NCBI RefSeq assembly: GCF_001280015.1
Contig: NZ_LGDV01000190.1
Location: 248,001 to 312,000 of the forward strand
From: Streptomyces sp. MMG1121
Lineage (GTDB): Bacteria; Actinomycetota; Actinomycetes; Streptomycetales; Streptomycetaceae
Direction of reading: 5' to 3'
DNA: 64,000 bases
The notes under the pieces were generated by a model. It did not search any database, had not been told where the DNA came from, and was given only the letters and a program-made list of their open reading frames with translations. The position numbers and the translations under genes were made by a program. The stretch's first letter is position 1. Each line of letters starts with the position of its first letter. Below are positions 1 through 9,754 of the stretch, piece by piece.

Positions 1-1442
1 ACCGGGTTGAGCAGGACGGCGACCGCCCGCAGCGACTCCGCCGCGGTGTAGAGGATGGTCGCGAGGCGCGCCCGGCCCTCCTCGGAGTCGTCCTTGGCCA
101 CCTTCCACGGCTCCTGCTCCGTGATGTAGCCGTTGACCTGCTTGACGAAGTCGAAGACGGCCAGGATGCCGCCCTGGAAGTCCAGCTCGTCGCCGATGCG
201 CCGGTCGGCCTCGGCGACCGCCTTCGCGAGACCGTCGTGGACCGCCTTCTCGGCCTCGCCGTCCGCGGTCGCCGCGGGCAGCGTGCCGTCGAAGTACTTG
301 CCGACCATGGCGGCGACGCGGGAGGCGAGGTTGCCGAAGTCGTTCGCCAGCTCGCTCGTGTAGCGGGCGGAGAAGTCCTCCCAGGAGAAGGAGCCGTCCT
401 GGCCGAAGGCGATGGCGCGCAGGAAGTACCAGCGGTAGGCGTCGACGCCGAAGTGCGAGGTGAGGTCCTGGGGCTTGATGCCGGTCAGGTTCGACTTCGA
501 CATCTTCTCGCCGCCGACCATCAGCCAGCCGTTGGCGGCGACCTTGCCGGGCAGGGGCAGGCCCTGTGCCATCAGCATGGCCGGCCAGATCACCGCGTGG
601 AAGCGGAGGATGTCCTTGCCGACCAGGTGGACGTCGGCCGGGAAGGTGGTCTCGAACTTCTCCTGGTTCTCGTTGTAGCCGACCGCCGTGGCGTAGTTCA
701 GCAGCGCGTCGACCCACACGTAGATCACGTGCTTGTCGTCCCAGGGGATCGGGATGCCCCAGTCGAACGTCGAGCGGGAGATGGACAGGTCCTGCAGGCC
801 CTGGCGGACGAAGTTCACGACCTCGTTGCGCGCGGACTCGGGCTGGATGAAGCCGGGGTTCGCCTCGTAGTGGGCGAGGAGCTTGTCGCCGTACTCGCTC
901 AGACGGAAGAAGTAGTTCTCCTCGCTGAGGATCTCCACGGGCTTCTTGTGGATCGGGCACAGCTTCTGGCCCGCGTACTCGCCCTCGCCGTCGAGCAGCT
1001 CGCCCGGGAGCTTGTACTCCTCGCAGCCGACGCAGTACGGGCCCTCGTAGCCGCCCTTGTAGATCTCGCCCTTGTCGTACAGGTCCTGCACGAACTCCTG
1101 GACGCGGTCGGTGTGGCGCTTCTGCGTGGTGCGGATGAAGTCGTCGTTCGCGATCTCCAGGTGCTCCCAGAGAGGCTTCCAGGCCTCGGTGACGAGCTTG
1201 TCCGCCCACTGCTGGGGCGTCACCCCGTTCGCCTCGGCCGTACGCATGATCTTCTGACCGTGCTCGTCCGTGCCGGTGAGGTACCACACCTTCTCGCCGC
1301 GCTGACGGTGCCAGCGGGTGAGCACGTCGCCTGCGACGGTCGTGTAGGCGTGGCCCAGGTGAGGAGCGTCGTTGACGTAATAGATGGGCGTGGAGACGTA
1401 GAACGCCTTACCCGCCTGCTTCTCGGATCCAGTGGCCGCCAT
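1..1442 (-). CDS. metG: Methionyl-tRNA synthetase (3' end outside window)
   Basis: Class I synthetase that charges tRNA-Met in the cytosol. The frame begins at ATG 1442 (MAATGSEKQAGKAFYVSTPI) and runs off the left edge with about 480 residues visible. The HIGH-type signature reads HLGH at residues 28-31. The zinc knuckle CxxC...CPIH lies near residues 137-170 and the KMSKS loop is present as GGEKMSKS near residue 313. The anticodon-binding domain begins before the edge. No damage is seen, and it is read away from the downstream vWA gene's start. Family assignment is secure; only the C-terminus is missing. Confidence 0.97.
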   Translation of the reverse strand, partial: MAATGSEKQAGKAFYVSTPIYYVNDAPHLGHAYTTVAGDVLTRWHRQRGEKVWYLTGTDEHGQKIMRTAEANGVTPQQWADKLVTEAWKPLWEHLEIANDDFIRTTQKRHTDRVQEFVQDLYDKGEIYKGGYEGPYCVGCEEYKLPGELLDGEGEYAGQKLCPIHKKPVEILSEENYFFRLSEYGDKLLAHYEANPGFIQPESARNEVVNFVRQGLQDLSISRSTFDWGIPIPWDDKHVIYVWVDALLNYATAVGYNENQEKFETTFPADVHLVGKDILRFHAVIWPAMLMAQGLPLPGKVAANGWLMVGGEKMSKSNLTGIKPQDLTSHFGVDAYRWYFLRAIAFGQDGSFSWEDFSARYTSELANDFGNLASRVAAMVGKYFDGTLPAATADGEAEKAVHDGLAKAVAEADRRIGDELDFQGGILAVFDFVKQVNGYITEQEPWKVAKDDSEEGRARLATILYTAAESLRAVAVLLNP

Positions 1443-1532
1443 AAGTCGGAATCCTACTGGGCTCGCGGTGATCGACTCACACGCGTTTCGGGGGGTGGAC
1501 GGTGTGGTCCACCCCCCCGGGGCGCCGTGGGC

Positions 1533-3416
1533 CTACGGCCGCCAGGCGGCCAGTACGCCCTCGTACAGCTCGGTGTCCGTCAGCTCGCGTGGGGTGGGGC
1601 CCGCGTGGAAGAAGGACGTGTTGCCGGTCTTCAGCTTGCGGAGGTAGTCGAAGGCCTTGTTGTCGTGCTCTCCGAAGGCGACGAAGGAGAAGAACACGGT
1701 GGGGTGGGACGCCGCGGCCTCGGTGAGGGCCTGGGTGGCGGGGGTCTTCGCGTCGGGGGCACCGTCGGTCTGGAAGACGACGAGGGCGGGATCGCTGTTG
1801 TTCTTGTTGCTCTTGTGCTGGTCGTAGTGGGCGAGTACGGCTTCTACGGCGGCGTGGTAGCTGGTACGGCCCATGCGGCCGAGGCCCGCGTGCACGTCGT
1901 CGATCTTCGTCTCGTGGTCCGGGGTGAGGGTCAGGTCGGTGGTGCCGTCGAGCTCCGTGGAGAAGAAGACGACGTGGACCGTGGCCTCGGGGTCGAGGTG
2001 GGCGGCGAGGGCGAGGGTCTGGTCGGCGAGGGCCTGGGCCGAGCCGTCCTTGTAGTACGGGCGCATGCTCGCGGAGCGGTCCAGCACCAGGTAGAGCTTT
2101 GCTCGGGTGGCGGTGAGGTCGGTGTTCTCGAGGGTGGCCGTGGCGGCCTTGTAGGCGGTGGCAAGAGTGGCGGGGATGGCCGGGGCGGGCTGGTCCTGGC
2201 CGTCGGCGCCTTGCGGGGAGATCGATTCTTCGGCCGGTGTGGCCGCCTCTTCTGCTGGTGCAACAGCTTCGTCGGCCTGCGCGGCAGCTTCGTCGGTTGT
2301 CGGCTCCGCTTCCGTGGTCGCCGGTGCGGCTGCCTCCGCCGAGATCGGCTCCGGCTCCGTCGCCCGTGCCGGTTCGTCTGTCTCCGGCTCCGGCTCCGCC
2401 GCTTCCGGCTCGATGACCTCCGGCTTCTGTTCTGACACCGGCTCCGTCGTCGGCTCCGGTTCGATGGCTTCCGGCTGCGGCTGGGCTGCTGCTTCGGGCT
2501 TGGTCTCCGGCTTCTCTTCCGTTTCCGGCTCGGGCTCGGGCTCGGTCTTCAGGGTGGTGGAGCCGGCCTCGGGCTCCGTTTCCGTTTCCGCTTCCGTTTC
2601 CGGGGCGGTGGTGTCGGCCGTCGGTTCTGCTTCCGAGGTCGACTCGACCGTCGCCGTCGCTACTGGCTCCGGCTCCGAGACCGGCTCGGGCTCGGTCTCC
2701 GGCTCCGGTGCGATGGTGTCGGCCGCCGCCTCGGGCTCCGGCTCCGGTTCGGTTGCTTCCGGTGCGGCCGGCTCCGTCGGCTGCTGCGGCTCGGCCGCCG
2801 CCTCGGGCTCCGTTTCCGCTTCCGTTTCCGGGGTGGTGGTGTCGGCCGTCGGCTTCGCTTCCGTGGTCGCCGGTTCGTCTGCCTCCGCCGCGATCGGCTC
2901 CGGCTCCGGCTCCGGGTCCGTCGCCCGTGCCGGTTCGTCTGCCTCTGCCTCGACCTCTGCCTCGACCTCGACCTCTGCCTCGACCTCTGCCTCGACCTCT
3001 GCCTCTGCCTCGACCTCTGCCTCGACCTCGACCTCTGCCTCCGGCTCGCTCGATTCCTCGGCCTTCTCCGTGGTCGGCTCCTCGGCCTTGGGCTCGGTGG
3101 TGCCCTCGGTCGGCGTCTCGGCCTCGGTGGTGCCCTCGGTCTTCTTCGCTGCGGGCTCCTCGGTGAGGGTCTCGGCCGGGTCCGTCTCCTCCGATGGCGA
3201 CGGGTGGGGGACCTTCACCTTGTCGAAGGCCTGTGCCACCAGGTCGTGCGTTTCGGGGGTCGAGCGGCGGGGCTCGGGGATGGTGGAGGACTCGGTCGCC
3301 GGAGCCGGAGTGGTGGGCTCGGGCTGGGGCGGGCGGCGGGTCGCACCCTCTGCCTCGGCGGCTCGTCCCTTGCGTGAGCGGCCGAATGCGTTCCGCAGGA
3401 GAGTGAGAATGCCCAT
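1533..3416 (-). CDS. TerF-like vWA-domain protein with acidic repeat linker
   Basis: A 627-residue protein. The N-terminus [18 protein letters not shown] is the short basic head typical of actinobacterial TerF/vWA proteins linked to tellurite/stress (ter) systems. Residues about 60-400 are a very long Glu/Pro/Thr/Ala-rich linker. The last ~200 residues are a von Willebrand A domain whose MIDAS motif reads VLDRSASM (DxSxS) at about residue 443, with later conserved [10 protein letters not shown] and FVAFGEHD segments. The domain should bind a divalent metal and a partner protein. The role is inferred from the family only; no other ter gene is seen within 5 kb. The linker length is probably strain-variable. 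Confidence 0.88.
   Translation of the reverse strand: MGILTLLRNAFGRSRKGRAAEAEGATRRPPQPEPTTPAPATESSTIPEPRRSTPETHDLVAQAFDKVKVPHPSPSEETDPAETLTEEPAAKKTEGTTEAETPTEGTTEPKAEEPTTEKAEESSEPEAEVEVEAEVEAEAEVEAEVEAEVEVEAEVEAEADEPARATDPEPEPEPIAAEADEPATTEAKPTADTTTPETEAETEPEAAAEPQQPTEPAAPEATEPEPEPEAAADTIAPEPETEPEPVSEPEPVATATVESTSEAEPTADTTAPETEAETETEPEAGSTTLKTEPEPEPETEEKPETKPEAAAQPQPEAIEPEPTTEPVSEQKPEVIEPEAAEPEPETDEPARATEPEPISAEAAAPATTEAEPTTDEAAAQADEAVAPAEEAATPAEESISPQGADGQDQPAPAIPATLATAYKAATATLENTDLTATRAKLYLVLDRSASMRPYYKDGSAQALADQTLALAAHLDPEATVHVVFFSTELDGTTDLTLTPDHETKIDDVHAGLGRMGRTSYHAAVEAVLAHYDQHKSNKNNSDPALVVFQTDGAPDAKTPATQALTEAAASHPTVFFSFVAFGEHDNKAFDYLRKLKTGNTSFFHAGPTPRELTDTELYEGVLAAWRP
2939..3043 (-). repeat. 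In-gene hexamer repeat coding (Glu-Ala/Val)n
   Basis: Alternating hexamers GAGGTC and GAGGCA on the coding strand encode a run of E-A/E-V dipeptides inside the vWA protein linker. The near-identical short units are likely to expand and contract by slippage. Confidence 0.85.
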
Positions 3417-3489
3417 GTGCGCAACCCTTCGCGTGAGTTGATGCCCGTAGATCCCTGGCCAGGACGGACACGTAAGGTTAGCGAAGGGC

Positions 3490-5439
3490 TCAGTGTGGGG
3501 ATGCGATCGACCGGGCCGCCGCGACTTCCTGGCGGAGCGGTTCCAGAACGCTACCGGCCGGACCGGTGAGATCCGTGCGAACCGGGGTCAAAGTCTCGGC
3601 GTTGCGTACCCCCTCCGACAGCTCTCCGAGCTGCAGTGTGATCTGGGCGACTTCGGCCGTCGACGGCTGCGGCGCGCCGTGCTTCACGCGGACGCGGGCC
3701 GCCGTCGTGGCGTCGACGATGCGTTCGACGGCGACGACCAGCGGCCACCAGGCGGCGGCGCGGCGGCCGGTCGGCGGTGGTTCGGTCAGGGCCCGCTGGA
3801 ACTCCGTACGGATCACCGACAGGTCACGGTAGAGGCGGCGGCGCATACGGGCCCGGGCGGCGGGGTCGGTCGCTGTGCCGGTGGTGAACGCCGTCTCCAC
3901 GTACGCGGCCGTGTCCCGCACCGCGTCGGCCAGGCGGTCGCCGACCCGGGTGTGCCAGCTCTCCGGCCACAGGAGGTAGCCGGCGATCAGCGCGATCGCG
4001 CAGCCCAGCAGCGAGTCCGCCAGACGGGGCAGGAGCAGGGCGGTGCCCTGGTGGTTCAGGATGTGGGAGAGGAGCAGGATCACCGGGGTGATCGCCGCCG
4101 TCTGGTAGCCGTAGCCCCGGGGGGTCAGGGCCGGGATCAGCGGGGCCAGGAGCAGCATCACCGGTACGTCCCACCAGCCCAGGGGAACCTCCGCCAGGAC
4201 CACCGCCGCGATCACCAGACCCGCCACCGTGCCGAGCGCGCGCAGCAGGGCGCGGGAGAAGACCGAGCCGAAGTCGGGCTTCAGTACGAAGGTGATCGTC
4301 AGGGCCACCCAGTACGAGCGCGCGACCGGGATCAGCGAGACGAGGGCCTGGGCGATGCCGATGCAGACCGCCAGGCGCAGGCCGTAGCGCCAGGAGGTGG
4401 CGGAGACCATCACGTTGCGGGCCGCTCTTGCCGTGCGGTTGCCCAGCGTCGCGGGGCGTCCCAGGCGGTCGTCGATGCCTCGTGGGTCCATGTCCGGGCA
4501 CGCGACCACCTCGGCCGTGTGCCGCAGGGCGTGGTCCACCGCGCGGGCCGTTTCCGTGGTGGCCAGGGGCAGGGAGAGCGCTGTCGGGCCCGTGTAGCCC
4601 GTCTCGACCGCATGGGCCAGCTGGGCGACCGCGTCCGGGATCTGCGGGGGGAGGGGGCGGGCTGCCAGATGGGCGGCGGGGGCCGCCTCGACCACCGGGG
4701 TGATGGCGTTCAACTGGGCCAGCAGCCGGGTGAGTTCGTGGCTGCGGCCGTGCTGGCGGGCGCGCCGGGCCAGGATCAGGTCGTAGGACTGGTTCAGGGA
4801 CTGGGTGACGGTCCGGCGGGCCTCGTCGTACTCCTCGGTGCGGTCCGTGCCGGAGACGGTGAGGAGTGCGGCGACCGTTCGGTAGGTGGCCGCGACCGCC
4901 GCGCGTTCCGGGATGCCCGAGCGCAACGGCCAGGCCAGCAGGGCGAGGAGGAGGACGAGGAGGCCGCCGCCGGTCATCAGGGCCGGCGCCACCCACCAGG
5001 GGCGGGGCAGGGGGAGGCCGGCTCCCACCACGCAGTTCAGGAGGAGCAGCAGGCCGGAGACCGAGGCCACCGCGCCGATCGTCGAGATCATGCCGGACAG
5101 CAGTGCCACGCCGGTGACGGCGGCGACCGCGTACCAGCCGTGGCCGTACACCAGCGCGCCGAGTGTGACACCGACCGCGCCGAAGAGCTGCGGTACCGCG
5201 ATGTTGAGGATGCGCATGCGGTAGGCGTCGGCGGTGTCGCCGATGACGCCGGAGAGGGCGCCCATGGAGGCGAGGGCGCCGTAGGCGGGGTGGCCGGCCG
5301 CCAGGCCGATCACCAGGGGCAGGGCCATGGCGACGGCGGCGCGGGCCACGGCGGGCCCGTTGACGGGGGCCCGCTGGGGTTGGAGGTTCCGGACCAGCCA
5401 GTCGGGAGGGGTGAGGCCGATGGGGAACTCTCGGGGCAT
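3490..5439 (-). CDS. FUSC-family inner-membrane protein (aromatic-acid exporter type)
   Basis: A 649-residue protein with two blocks of hydrophobic helices: about residues 30-165 and 345-500, the second being the FUSC_2-like bundle ([20 protein letters not shown] is typical). A cytosolic region separates them and a soluble tail follows. FUSC proteins resemble the AaeB aromatic carboxylic acid efflux family; the substrate here is unknown. It starts at ATG 5439 and ends 73 bases before the start codon of the vWA gene on the same strand, so the two may be cotranscribed. Confidence 0.85.
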   Translation of the reverse strand: MPREFPIGLTPPDWLVRNLQPQRAPVNGPAVARAAVAMALPLVIGLAAGHPAYGALASMGALSGVIGDTADAYRMRILNIAVPQLFGAVGVTLGALVYGHGWYAVAAVTGVALLSGMISTIGAVASVSGLLLLLNCVVGAGLPLPRPWWVAPALMTGGGLLVLLLALLAWPLRSGIPERAAVAATYRTVAALLTVSGTDRTEEYDEARRTVTQSLNQSYDLILARRARQHGRSHELTRLLAQLNAITPVVEAAPAAHLAARPLPPQIPDAVAQLAHAVETGYTGPTALSLPLATTETARAVDHALRHTAEVVACPDMDPRGIDDRLGRPATLGNRTARAARNVMVSATSWRYGLRLAVCIGIAQALVSLIPVARSYWVALTITFVLKPDFGSVFSRALLRALGTVAGLVIAAVVLAEVPLGWWDVPVMLLLAPLIPALTPRGYGYQTAAITPVILLLSHILNHQGTALLLPRLADSLLGCAIALIAGYLLWPESWHTRVGDRLADAVRDTAAYVETAFTTGTATDPAARARMRRRLYRDLSVIRTEFQRALTEPPPTGRRAAAWWPLVVAVERIVDATTAARVRVKHGAPQPSTAEVAQITLQLGELSEGVRNAETLTPVRTDLTGPAGSVLEPLRQEVAAARSIASPH

Positions 5440-5504
5440 GGGGCCATTATCCGGCTCGGCGTCCTACGCCCGGCGGCGTCCCCGGCGTGGGGCTGTGGCG
5501 CCCC

Positions 5505-6434
5505 TCAAATCCGCGACCGTGCCCGCTCCGTCGGCGGTGTGGGGGTCGGCGGTCGGCGGCGGGCGGGGCGGGTCACTCGTACGTAGCGGGTCAGCCAGGT
5601 CGTGAGTGCCGCTGTCAGGCCCAGGGCCAGCAGGAGCCAGGCCGTGGTGCGCAGGGTGGAGGTGAGGGCGTCGTAGACCGCGGCCGCGGCGGGGTGGGGG
5701 ACGTCGGGCGGGAGGCCGGACAGGGTCAGGGTGCGGCCCACCGACAGGGCCAGGGCCAGCAGGGCGCCGCCCAGGGCCGTGCCCAGGGCGGTCGCGGTGA
5801 TGGCGCGGCGGCGGTGGACGGCCAGGCCGATTCCCGTCGCGGCGAAGACGACCGCCGTCACCGGCAGCCAGAAGCCGGCGACCTCCAGCACATGGAACCC
5901 CTTCCGGAACGTGGCCAGTTCCTCGGCCGGGAACACGGCGACCGCGGTGTGCTGCACCGGGATGCGCGCGGCGAGCGGTACGTGGTCGTGGGTCAGCCGG
6001 CGCTTGACCGGGTCGGTGACGGAGGCGAGGTCGACGGTGACCGGCTGCCCGGCCCTCGTGCCCCGCCCGTCGCGCAGGGCACGCAGGACCGCGTCGTGGG
6101 TGACCTGGTTGACGGTGTCCCAGGCCAGCCGGAAGGCCTCGGTCTGGGTGAAGGAGCGCACCGCGTCGTGCACGAACGGGCGCACGGAGCCACCGTCCGG
6201 GCGGACGCCCATGTGCTCGTCCACCGCGCGCAGGATCCCGTCTCCGACGGTGTCCGCGACGGCGTCCCGCACGTCCGGGTCGCCGGCGAGCGGGGCCATC
6301 GCGGTGACGTACCGGCCCGTGTCCACGAGCCCGTACGCCGCCCAGGCCGCCAGCGCGCCGAACGGCACGAGGAGGCAGGCCAGGGTGATCAGCACGGCCG
6401 ACAGGGCGCTCCTGATCCTCAGACGTGGGGGCAC
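5505..6434 (-). CDS. Hypothetical membrane protein, 4 probable TM segments
   Basis: About 309 residues from GTG 6434 (a TTG four codons upstream at 6446 is possible). One N-terminal TM helix (ALSAVLITLACLLVPFGALA) is followed by a ~130-residue extracellular region, and then three hydrophobic segments (about residues 185-205, 215-240 and 270-295). The C-terminal tail is Pro/Arg-rich. This architecture recurs in uncharacterised Streptomyces integral membrane proteins; I recognise no catalytic motif. It lies 65 bases before the FUSC gene on the same strand. Confidence 0.75.
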   Translation of the reverse strand: MPPRLRIRSALSAVLITLACLLVPFGALAAWAAYGLVDTGRYVTAMAPLAGDPDVRDAVADTVGDGILRAVDEHMGVRPDGGSVRPFVHDAVRSFTQTEAFRLAWDTVNQVTHDAVLRALRDGRGTRAGQPVTVDLASVTDPVKRRLTHDHVPLAARIPVQHTAVAVFPAEELATFRKGFHVLEVAGFWLPVTAVVFAATGIGLAVHRRRAITATALGTALGGALLALALSVGRTLTLSGLPPDVPHPAAAAVYDALTSTLRTTAWLLLALGLTAALTTWLTRYVRVTRPARRRPPTPTPPTERARSRI

Positions 6435-6662
6435 GTTTCCAGGCAACGGCCTTCGGGGCGCGGGCGCGAGCCGGGCGGGGCATCGGGGGGACCCCTCTCG
6501 AACCCGCCTCGCACCCGCCCCCGTAGCCCTTGGGCCCGTACCCCCTGGCCGGAGCGGGGATTTCGGTCTCCGGTGGAGGGTTCGTCCGAACGGGTGTTTC
6601 CTGGTGCTGGGGAGACGGAAACCGGCTCAAGGGGCCGGTGTGGGAAGAGGGGATACAGGGGA

Positions 6663-6700
6663 GTGCGTGGGTCCCGGCCGGGTGGCCGGGGCCCACGCAC
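6663..6700 (-). terminator. Strong hairpin terminator after the 163-aa membrane gene
   Basis: A 17-bp stem (6663-6679 with 6684-6700, one G-U pair) and a 4-base loop, starting about 20 bases beyond the stop codon at 6721. Streptomyces terminators often lack a U tract, and none is obvious here. The remaining bases 6435-6662 hold no recognised gene. Confidence 0.7.
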
Positions 6701-6720
6701 ACACCGTCGGCGTCCCCCGC

Positions 6721-7212
6721 TCAGCGGGTACGGCGGCCGGACGCGTCCTCGCGTGTGTAGTAGCGGTAGAAGAACACGATGAACGTCGCCGCCGCCACCG
6801 CGAGCGCCATCAGTATCGACCGCAGGACCGTCGCGCCGGTCTGGCTGTAGACGAAGCCGAACGCGCAGCCGGCGAACGCCGTCCACAGCAGCGCGTGCAT
6901 CTCCCGCCGCATCCGCGGGGCCAGTGTCAGCAGGGCGGTGCACACCACCGCGAACACCAGCGCGCTGGCGAACCCGAGCAGCAGGTTCCAGCCGGTGATG
7001 GCGCCGCCGGAGCGGTTGTTGGCCGCGACCCAGTAGCCGTAGACCAGGCCGAGCACGACCGGGACGGCGATGTGGGCGACGCGATGGGTGCGCGCGTCGA
7101 AGACGTCCGGGGGCACGGGCGTACGGCCGCGCGCGCCGGATCCCCGTCCCTCGACCTCCGGCATACGCCCGGGACGGGACATCCCACCGGGCGCGGGTGC
7201 CGCTTGAGCCAT
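6721..7212 (-). CDS. Hypothetical integral membrane protein (163 aa)
   Basis: Starts at ATG 7212 (MAQAAPAPGGMSRPGRM), with a purine-rich GGAG site just upstream. An N-terminal soluble Pro/Gly-rich stretch is followed by four hydrophobic helices: HIAVPVVLGLVYGYWVAA, LLLGFASALVFAVVCTALL, MHALLWTAFAGCAFGFVY and ILMALAVAAATFIVFFYR. No motif gives a function. It is divergent from the SpoIIE-type phosphatase gene across a 156-base promoter region and is followed by a strong terminator, so it is probably monocistronic. Confidence 0.78.
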   Translation of the reverse strand: MAQAAPAPGGMSRPGRMPEVEGRGSGARGRTPVPPDVFDARTHRVAHIAVPVVLGLVYGYWVAANNRSGGAITGWNLLLGFASALVFAVVCTALLTLAPRMRREMHALLWTAFAGCAFGFVYSQTGATVLRSILMALAVAAATFIVFFYRYYTREDASGRRTR

Positions 7213-7368
7213 GGGAGGACTCCTCTCTCTGCGTCTCCTTCTCCGTCTCTTCCTCCGTCCAGAGCACACCTGGGGGCACCGCCCGGCAAGTCGGCCGGGC
7301 GGGTGACGGGGCCCGGATGCGGGCGGTTGTCCGCCGTGTTTCGCTGGGTGCATGGAGGGCTGCCCGCC

Positions 7369-8559
7369 GTGACGGAGATGGAGTACGGGCGGGAGCGCCA
7401 GCTGCTGCGCTTCCGGGGCCGGAGCATCGCCTGGGTGCCGCCCCTGCTGCTGCTCGCCGGGGTCGTGCTGGTGGACTACAACACCACCGAGCAGTTCCGG
7501 ATCATCTCCTGGATCGTGCTGGTGCCCGGTACGGCCGCCGCGATCTGCGGGGTGTGGACGACGGGCGCCTTCGTCGTGCTGGCGGTGGTGACGTACGTCG
7601 TCGTGGACAGCGCCTGGCCCGACCAGTTCCAGGCCGGTCTCGGCGACTTCGTGCTCGTCGCGCTCGGCGGCCTGCTGGCCACGCTGGCCTGCGCCGTGCG
7701 CGTGCGCCGGGAGCGGCAGATCGTGCACATCCGGGACATCGCCGAGACCACCCGCCGTACCGTGCTGCGCCCGCTGCCGCCGCGCTGGGCCGGGCTGGAC
7801 CACGCGGGCGTGTATCTGGCTGCCGAGGTCGACGCCCGGGTCGGCGGCGACTTCTACGACATCCAGCCCGGCCCGCACGGCACCCGCGTCCTCGTCGGCG
7901 ACGTGCAGGGCAAGGGGCTCGGCGCGGTGGAGGCCGCCGCGGCGCTGCTCGGCACCTTCCGTGAGGCCGGCTACCACGAGAAGGACCTCGCGACCGTCGC
8001 CGAACGCCTGGAGATCCGGATGCTGCGGCACTGTATGCACACCACCGCACTCGGCCACGACGACGGCGACCGGTTCGCCACCGCCGTGCTGATCGGCTTC
8101 CCGCAGGACACCCCGGGTCTCGTCGAGACCGTCAACTTCGGGCACGAGGCGCCGCTCGCCGTCGGCCCCCACGGCGTGCGCGAACTGCCCAGCGGGGACG
8201 GGCTGCCGCTCGGCCTCGGCGACCTCGGGCAGGGGGTGCCGCCCGTGCACCGGGTGCCGCTGGCCTTCGACGAGACGCTGCTGCTGGTCACCGACGGGGT
8301 GACCGAGGCCCGTGACCGCAGCGGTGTCTTCTATCCGCTGGCGAGGGAGGTCACCCGTGCGGTCGCCGCCGAGCCGGGCCGTGCCGAGCCCCGGCGGCTG
8401 GTGCGCACGGTCCGCGACGGCGTGCTGCGGCACAGCGGGGGGCGGCTCGGCGACGACACCACGGTGTTCGCCGTACGGCGCATGGAGCCCGAGGGCCCGG
8501 TGGAGTCCTCCGAGGAGCGCGGGGGCGAAGGCACCGAACAGGGACGTTTGCGGTCCTGA
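7369..8559 (+). CDS. Membrane PP2C/SpoIIE-type serine phosphatase
   Basis: A 396-residue protein from GTG 7369, chosen because GGAGGG sits 9 bases upstream; ATG 7378 is an alternative. Three or four TM helices span about residues 20-110, then a SpoIIE/RsbU-like PP2C domain shows VGGDFYDIQP, GDVQGKGLGAVEAAA, NFGHEAPL, LLLVTDGVTEARD and DDTTVFAV. The acidic metal ligands are in place. Such phosphatases usually dephosphorylate anti-anti-sigma factors; there is no STAS or anti-sigma gene beside it, so the target is unknown. The next gene starts 82 bases downstream on the same strand. Confidence 0.92.
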   Translation: MTEMEYGRERQLLRFRGRSIAWVPPLLLLAGVVLVDYNTTEQFRIISWIVLVPGTAAAICGVWTTGAFVVLAVVTYVVVDSAWPDQFQAGLGDFVLVALGGLLATLACAVRVRRERQIVHIRDIAETTRRTVLRPLPPRWAGLDHAGVYLAAEVDARVGGDFYDIQPGPHGTRVLVGDVQGKGLGAVEAAAALLGTFREAGYHEKDLATVAERLEIRMLRHCMHTTALGHDDGDRFATAVLIGFPQDTPGLVETVNFGHEAPLAVGPHGVRELPSGDGLPLGLGDLGQGVPPVHRVPLAFDETLLLVTDGVTEARDRSGVFYPLAREVTRAVAAEPGRAEPRRLVRTVRDGVLRHSGGRLGDDTTVFAVRRMEPEGPVESSEERGGEGTEQGRLRS

Positions 8560-8641
8560 GGCGCGCGTGCGCAGTCGTAGCGGTTACGGTGCTGACTGGA
8601 AGCCGGTCCGCCGGCTGCACAGGGTCGACAGGGGAGGGACG

Positions 8642-9754
8642 ATGCCCGGAACCGTGCTGCTGCTCGCGGCCGCACCGCTCGGCCGGGGGCGCCTGGTGGA
8701 CGCGGCCGGCGTGCTGCCGGTGCTGGCCGCCGTCGCCCCCGCCGTGCTGTCCGGCACCGACACCGCCAACGTGGTCGAACTCGCCGATCCGCTGGAGCCG
8801 CAGGCGGTGCTGACCCGGTTGCGCGCCGCCGCGGCCGCGCCCGGACCGCTGACCGTGTACATCACCGGCCAGCTCCAGCTGGACCGCAAGCAGCATCTGC
8901 CGCATCTGGCGCTGGCCCGCACCACCGCGCCCACCGTGCGCTACACCGCGCTGCCCTGGCACTGGATCCGCGAGGAACTGCGGCTGCGCTCCGCCGTGGA
9001 CACGGCGCTCGTCGTGGACCTGCACGCGGAGGCGGACGCCTGGCAGTACGTCGCCGGGCGCGGCCTGGACTGTGGGCCCAACGCGGCGGTGTACGGGCGG
9101 ATCGCCCCAGGGGCCGGCCGCCGGGGCCTGGCCGAGCCGCTGTACATGAAGGCCGTGGCCACGCTGCTGCGCAGTGGACAGCGGCCGCCGCTGCCCGTGT
9201 TGCACGAGCAGGCGATGGCCCGGATCGCGCAGTCGAGTGCGGGCCGGGACCTGGTGCTGGCCCTCCCCGGGGGCTCCGGCCCGATACCCCCGTTCGCCCC
9301 GCCGCCCACCGGTCCCGGCCGGCCCGGGGAACAGGACCCGCACGCCGCCATCAGCGCCGCCGTCCAGTCCGGGCGGCACGGTGACGCCGATGCGCTCGCC
9401 GCCCGGTATGAGCAGCTCGCCGCACGGGCCCATGGCCCCGCCTCCGACGAAGCCCTGCACTGGGTGGAGGTCCGCGCCGATCTCGCGATGTTCGCGGGGG
9501 ACGCGGGTCGCAGCTGCCGGGCGTGGCTCACGGTCGCCGGACTGCGGCTGGCCGCCGGGCAGCCGGCGGACTCGGCCGCCGTGGAGGCGGCCGTGGACCG
9601 GGCCCACCATCAGTGGGGGCAGGTCGAGGACCCGGTCCTGGCTCGTGAACTGGGCTCCACCCTCGCGGAGTTGAGGCTACGGGTGCCGGGCCGCCGGAGC
9701 GGCGCGCTGGACCATGTCAAAAAGCAGCTGCGCCAGCTCCAGGCGGCTCCCTAG
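8642..9754 (+). CDS. Conserved hypothetical protein (370 aa)
   Basis: Starts at ATG 8642 with GGGGAGGGAC directly upstream. Residues 1-150 are hydrophobic/alternating in the manner of an alpha/beta domain (LTVYITGQLQLDR, ALVVDLHAEADAWQYVAG), loosely like the caspase-like or receptor folds found beside actinobacterial effector genes, but no His/Cys dyad can be assigned. The C-terminal 130 residues are helical and Ala-rich and resemble TPR-like repeats (ISAAVQSGRHGDADALAARYEQLAARAHG). The function is unknown. It may be cotranscribed with the upstream phosphatase. Confidence 0.8.
   Translation: MPGTVLLLAAAPLGRGRLVDAAGVLPVLAAVAPAVLSGTDTANVVELADPLEPQAVLTRLRAAAAAPGPLTVYITGQLQLDRKQHLPHLALARTTAPTVRYTALPWHWIREELRLRSAVDTALVVDLHAEADAWQYVAGRGLDCGPNAAVYGRIAPGAGRRGLAEPLYMKAVATLLRSGQRPPLPVLHEQAMARIAQSSAGRDLVLALPGGSGPIPPFAPPPTGPGRPGEQDPHAAISAAVQSGRHGDADALAARYEQLAARAHGPASDEALHWVEVRADLAMFAGDAGRSCRAWLTVAGLRLAAGQPADSAAVEAAVDRAHHQWGQVEDPVLARELGSTLAELRLRVPGRRSGALDHVKKQLRQLQAAP

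Noticed and set aside
237..2435. A 732-codon plus-strand frame over metG and the vWA gene
   Set aside because: Antisense shadow with no domain and no ribosome site; metG and the vWA gene have clear signatures.
2158..3441. Ser/Gly-rich plus-strand frame with repeated SGSGS
   Set aside because: Antisense translation of the acidic repeat linker; the repetitive look comes from the hexamers on the opposite strand.
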